From Boudabousia marimammalium (lineage in GTDB: Bacteria > Actinomycetota > Actinomycetes > Actinomycetales > Actinomycetaceae): a stretch of 64,000 bases of DNA. The DNA lies in the NCBI RefSeq assembly GCF_001936115.1, contig NZ_MPDM01000001.1:1-64000 (forward strand). Direction: 5' to 3'. Shown here piece by piece: positions 60,769 to 64,000 of this stretch. The position numbers and the translations under genes were made by a program. The first letter of the stretch is position 1. The number at the start of each line of letters is the position of its first letter. The notes below the pieces were generated by a model that made no database searches, had not been told where the DNA came from, and saw nothing but the letters and a program-made list of their open reading frames with translations.

Positions 60769-60840
60769 GGCGACTGTGCACCTTAAGAACAAATGTGCAC
60801 CTTGCACAGTGCACAATTAAAAATAAGGTGCACAGTCGCC
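60769..60840. repeat. R2 repeat locus 5, most symmetrical copy
   Basis: This 72-bp element is bounded by perfect 17-bp inverted arms, GGCGACTGTGCACCTTA / TAAGGTGCACAGTCGCC, with an inner TGTGCAC / GTGCACA palindrome. The arms resemble terminal inverted repeats of a non-autonomous element. The rest of the 360-bp gap (60611-60979) holds only the nucleotidase promoter region and a GC-rich stretch. Confidence 0.87.
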
Positions 60841-60979
60841 GTGGAACGGGTGAAGGGGCCGCGGAGCACAGGCGTCCGGCCGGCCGCGTGACCAGCCCGC
60901 ACCGCCACCAGCTACCCGGCCGCACGACCAGCCAGAACCGGCCGGCTAGGGCAACACCGCCACCCCCTCGGCCCCCAAA

Positions 60980-61933
60980 CTAAGCCGGAATCAACTCCAT
61001 GATCTGGTCATAAAGCCCGAGGCGCTGCGCCACCGTCAAAGACTCCGGCCGCAACGACATCTTGAAGCCCTTAAAGACCAGATCATCGCCAGCCGCCGCC
61101 CAAGACTTCACCAGCAGCTCCGGCGTCAGCAAGGCCGAGTCCGCCGCGCCGCCCAAACCGGCCACAGGCAGATGCCCATCCACCCAGCCAGGCCCGAAAG
61201 CCGAATCCTGCGGATCAATCCCAGAGGCCATATAGCCGCGCAAAAGACCGGCCTCGCGGGCCATCCCCAAATGCTCCAACGGCGTCTCCACCGACCCGGT
61301 CTCCAACACCGAACGCGCCCAGTTCACACTGACGCCCAGCCGCACCCGCGCAGCCCCCTCGGCCTCCTCCTGAGAACCCTCATAAACTTGCGTGATCGCG
61401 GCAAGCTCCTGACCGAGGTCGAGGAAGCCCTTCTCCGGCGCGACCGTACCAGAGGCAGAATCGCAGTGTTCCACAGTCAGCGCGGCACCATGCCAATCCC
61501 AAGTCACCAGCTCTTTGAGCGACTGCGCGAAGGCCGCCTCGCTGCCGCCACCCTTCGGGGCCGAGTGAATCTGCACCGCCTTCACCTGATGCCCCGCGGC
61601 AGTTAGGGCTTCGACACGGGCGTGCAACTCACGGTTAAGTTCAAGCGCGGCGGCGCGGCCGTCCTCAGTGGGGCTGGCCAGGCCGAGTCCCGGATGACTG
61701 CCCTGCATCATCATGGTGATCGGAATGCCGGTCAGCACCAGATGTGAATCCGCGGCCGCACCCTCCGGCCAGGTCAGATTCCAATACTGTGGCGCGGCGG
61801 ACCCACGGTAGGGAATTTCGTAGCCACCGACGCGCGGCTTTGCGCTCAGCTGCTGCAATAATTCTGCGGTAGTGCCCAGCTCCGACTGCTCCGGGTTGGG
61901 ATAGATCGGGTATGCACCTACGGTAAGCTTCAT
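60980..61933 (-). CDS. TIM-barrel protein, possibly DUF4862 family
   Basis: This 317-aa protein has a strong ribosome-binding site (GGAGGAAATC before ATG). Xylose-isomerase-like barrel features are visible: 'GGYEIPYRGSAAPQYWNLTW', 'HLVLTGIPITMMMQGSHPG', 'AVQIHSAPKGGGS', 'ALTVEHCDSASG' and 'RLGVSVNWARSVLE'. The His/Glu/Asp spacing suggests a metal-dependent isomerase or epimerase. I place it tentatively in DUF4862 from memory. It stands alone, so substrate is unknown; a sugar-processing role alongside the nan and fuc genes is speculative. Confidence 0.6.
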   Translation of the reverse strand: MKLTVGAYPIYPNPEQSELGTTAELLQQLSAKPRVGGYEIPYRGSAAPQYWNLTWPEGAAADSHLVLTGIPITMMMQGSHPGLGLASPTEDGRAAALELNRELHARVEALTAAGHQVKAVQIHSAPKGGGSEAAFAQSLKELVTWDWHGAALTVEHCDSASGTVAPEKGFLDLGQELAAITQVYEGSQEEAEGAARVRLGVSVNWARSVLETGSVETPLEHLGMAREAGLLRGYMASGIDPQDSAFGPGWVDGHLPVAGLGGAADSALLTPELLVKSWAAAGDDLVFKGFKMSLRPESLTVAQRLGLYDQIMELIPA

Positions 61934-62132
61934 GATTTCCTCCTTGATATCTGGCTAAGGCTGGCGTATGCGACCATCCGGAGACAGTCAGCTAACGGTT
62001 TGCTCCTTAACATCTTGCTCCCCAGTGTACTCCGGTTGTCTGACGACAGTAAGGGTTTGGGTGTTCTGCTTTCTGAGCGGTGTGCGCATGCGAGGCTTGT
62101 GGCTGTGTTTTCCAGTGCTTTGCATGTAGTGG

Positions 62133-62258
62133 TTTTGTGTGGCAAAATGCCACACAATTTCAATACTGTGTGCAAAAAAGCCAAAAATTGGCCAAATTCG
62201 GGCGAAATTTGGTCTTTTCCCACACACAAACGGAATTGTGTGGCATTAGCCCACACAT
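62133..62258 (+). repeat. R1 repeat, copy e
   Basis: Modules in order: TTTTGTGTGGCAAAATGCCACACAA; TGTGTGCAAAAAAGCC with the GGCCAAATTCGGGCGAAATTTGGTC hairpin and CCCACACACAAA; and TTGTGTGGCATTAGCCCACACA. It sits in the 630-bp gap before the DUF559-type gene, whose remaining sequence (62259-62563) is AC-rich with no recognised feature. Confidence 0.88.
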
Positions 62259-62563
62259 CTTCGACTCGACTCGGTAGTTTCTCACACAACATCGTCACAC
62301 TGGCAGTCGCAGCAGCCAGAAACAGTGCAAATATCTGGCCAAAACACCGCCAGCACAAGCAGAAGTAACATAAACACCACCGGCACAGCTATAAACACAA
62401 CACAGTCACAACACCGACATAATCGAATCTGAGGATGCGGCGACGCCAACGACCTGCAACTCTGGCGACACCCCTCCCTCGGCAAGAAATCCACAGGAAA
62501 GTTATCCACAACGCAACAGAATCTTGCTAGCCAAACAGAGGCAACACGCGACACAGTAACTAC

Positions 62564-63589
62564 ATGATCGACATTTCAAACACATCACTCGCAGCCGCAC
62601 GAGAACTCCCACGCCAAGAACTACGGAAAGTACGCCAAGCAGGGAAGCCTGGCCAGCAGGCCCGCTGGAAACAACTACGCCATGGCTTCTACATCCAAAA
62701 CCGACCAGACACCTCAAAACACCAGTGCAATCAGACTGTGTCTCTGGCACGGATCATCGCGGAATCCGCACTGAACCACGACGCAGTCTTTACCCTAGAA
62801 TCGGCGGCGCTGCTACACGGATACATGATTCGAGATGGGGTGCCACCAGTCTGCATCGCAAAACATCCCAACCAAAACCGGCACGCACACACCTACCCTG
62901 CAGTTAGCCTCGGAGAATTCCAAGTGCCAGCGGCCACCACCCAAATCAGCTCCAGTACGACGCAATTCGAAACCATGCAAATCAGCGGTATACCAGTGCT
63001 TACCCCAGTTGACTTAATCTGCATGATGATGAGGAAAAGAGACCCTCTCACTGCAATGATTACGGTAGACCATGCTTGCGCTGAGCTTTGCGCCGCAGAC
63101 CCTATTCGACGGCAGGAAACTGAAACTGAGTTCGTCAAGCTACAGGATTCGGTGCGGGAGCGATTAACGGAAATGCGCGGCCAGCACGGCTGCAAGCAAG
63201 CTCTCAAGCTGGTGGAGCTGATGACTCCCTGGGTGCAATCACCGCTGGAGACACGGTTCCGTCTGATCGCTGCGGCCTATGGTTTCCCCACGCCGATTCT
63301 GCAATACGAGGTTTTTAACGAAGGCTCTGTATTTTATGTCGACGCATTCTTCCCGCAGCAGCGGCTAGCGATTGAGCTTGATGGACTGGCAAAATACAAC
63401 AATGACATCGACGTCCTCCGTAAAGAAAAACGGCGCGAGAGACATCTGCTGGATCAACGGATGCAAATCGAACGTTTTTCCTTCCGGGAGCTTACCCGTC
63501 CGGCACAAATTGCCCGTACGTTGGGAGCCCGAATCCCAGACTGTTCTGCCACCGTGCCGGTACACCAGTTTTTATTGGAGAATTGGTAG
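62564..63589 (+). CDS. hypothetical protein with C-terminal DUF559/Vsr-like nuclease fold
   Basis: This 341-aa protein has an N-terminal part resembling the AbiEi-like winged-helix segment seen in many actinobacterial DUF559 proteins ('RWKQLRHGFYIQNRP', 'TLESAALLHGYMIRDGVPPV'). The C-terminal part is a Vsr/DUF559 PD-(D/E)XK-like core ('SPLETRFRLIAAAYGFPTPI', 'VDAFFPQQRLAIELDGLAKY', 'RHLLDQRMQIERFSFREL'). The E-L-D motif and following Lys are where catalytic residues lie in the family. Such proteins are often orphan genes; nuclease activity and an antitoxin role are unproven. No ribosome-binding site is obvious. Confidence 0.7.
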   Translation: MIDISNTSLAAARELPRQELRKVRQAGKPGQQARWKQLRHGFYIQNRPDTSKHQCNQTVSLARIIAESALNHDAVFTLESAALLHGYMIRDGVPPVCIAKHPNQNRHAHTYPAVSLGEFQVPAATTQISSSTTQFETMQISGIPVLTPVDLICMMMRKRDPLTAMITVDHACAELCAADPIRRQETETEFVKLQDSVRERLTEMRGQHGCKQALKLVELMTPWVQSPLETRFRLIAAAYGFPTPILQYEVFNEGSVFYVDAFFPQQRLAIELDGLAKYNNDIDVLRKEKRRERHLLDQRMQIERFSFRELTRPAQIARTLGARIPDCSATVPVHQFLLENW

Positions 63590-63676
63590 GGGACGAGGGC
63601 GAGTTGTCAGTAGCTTTGATGGAACGCTGTTGCTGCGCGCTGGCCGTCACTGAAGACTACCTCCCTACCTACGATG

Positions 63677-63832
63677 TTGTGTGCAAAAAAGCCACTTCCG
63701 CCCGGTTTTGTGTGGCAAAATCCCACACAATTCCAATACTGTGTGCAAAAAAGCCAAAAAATGGCCAAATTCGGGCAAAATTTGGTCTTTTCCCACACAA
63801 AAACAGAATTGTGTGGCATTCGTCCACACAAT
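63677..63832 (+). repeat. R1 repeat, copy f (closest to consensus)
   Basis: All modules are present: TGTGTGCAAAAAAGCCAC; TTTTGTGTGGCAAAATCCCACACAA; TGTGTGCAAAAAAGCC with the 9-bp hairpin GGCCAAATT-CGGGCAA-AATTTGGTC; CCCACACAAAAAC; and TTGTGTGGCATTCGTCCACACAA. It lies about 90 nt after the DUF559-type gene. Confidence 0.9.
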
Positions 63833-63954
63833 TCCGGCGGGGGAATGGGGTTGGGCGGTTTGCAGTTGATTTCACATTCCCCCACTCGCGCCGGTAAATG
63901 AGAACGTATATCATTAAGGGGTAACTGGGTAAGGAAAATGCTAAGGAGAGCGGC

Positions 63955-64000
63955 ATGGGACACAGCAAAGCTCGCGGCAAGGACCGCAGGCTTGAACTCA
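63955..64000 (+). CDS. start of an unidentified gene (partial)
   Basis: ATG is preceded by AAGGAG at 6 nt, a near-ideal ribosome-binding site. The 15 complete codons read MGHSKARGKDRRLEL. This is too little to identify the product; the basic hydrophilic start suggests a cytoplasmic protein. Confidence 0.6.
   Translation, partial: MGHSKARGKDRRLEL

Overview
The window looks like a chromosomal segment of a host-associated, moderately high-GC Gram-positive actinobacterium, most likely in the Actinomycetaceae (inference). Three things point there: two sortase substrates ending in LAKTG, a membrane segment and a basic tail; several lipobox lipoproteins; and an actinobacterial-type flavin-dependent pair (CE1758/CE1759-like). 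No phage genes, integrases, transposases, rRNA or CRISPR arrays were seen.

Layout. The left edge (1-2636) holds the N-terminal 878 codons of a very large secreted surface protein. From 3.0 to 12.1 kb is a complete sialic-acid module: a SatABCD-type ABC importer, then nanA, nanK and nanE, all on the minus strand, with a divergent FadR-type GntR regulator and two matching operator palindromes. From 12.2 to 21.6 kb are a MurE-type ligase, tRNA-Pro and tRNA-Gly, an LAKTG surface protein, two lipoproteins, an Asp/Glu racemase, a membrane-protein/YtrA-type regulator pair and an Mrr-like nuclease. From 21.6 to 29.3 kb is a decayed, repeat-rich stretch: a 110-bp direct repeat, a two-component system whose kinase has an amber stop, an ABC transporter, an alpha/beta-hydrolase pseudogene and an HTH membrane regulator lying between two copies of a composite repeat block. 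From 29.3 to 33.8 kb is an iron-box-controlled pair of siderophore-type ABC half-transporters (YbtPQ/IrtAB-like) with a TetR gene. From 34.1 to 38.6 kb is a PadR-controlled ABC/FtsX exporter, followed by an MFS transporter and a divergent TetR gene. From 41.1 to 54.5 kb is an L-fucose regulon (fucO, fucU, fucA, a RhaB-like kinase, fucI, a LacI regulator, a ribose-type ABC importer) interrupted by a sulfide:quinone oxidoreductase-like gene and its small partner. From 55 to 64 kb are a flavin oxidoreductase pair with a MarR regulator, an LAKTG-anchored 5'-nucleotidase, a TIM-barrel protein and a DUF559-type nuclease-fold protein.

How it fits together. Sialic acid and fucose are both terminal host-glycan sugars. 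Importers and catabolic enzymes for both, surface-anchored nucleotidase and adhesin-like proteins, and an iron-regulated siderophore importer suggest a mucosal scavenger. Regulation is unusually legible: at least six regulators lie next to clear palindromes (FadR-type TTGTCGGACAA, a YtrA-type 9+9 repeat, a 44-bp PadR palindrome, a DtxR-like iron box, GCAATCGATTGC-type sites at three fuc promoter regions, and a MarR 10+10 repeat).

The least explained content is non-coding. Family R1 (six copies, all in one orientation) is a 125-195 bp array of TGTGTGG/CCACACA hairpins. Family R2 (five loci) is a nested palindrome built from GTGCACC/GGTGCAC, in two loci preceded by 32-bp tandem units. In addition, an octamer family, GACGAGGG/GCCGAGGG, is scattered far above chance, and inverted pairs of it form terminator-like hairpins, much as Neisseria uptake sequences do. 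These are the best candidates for something undescribed.
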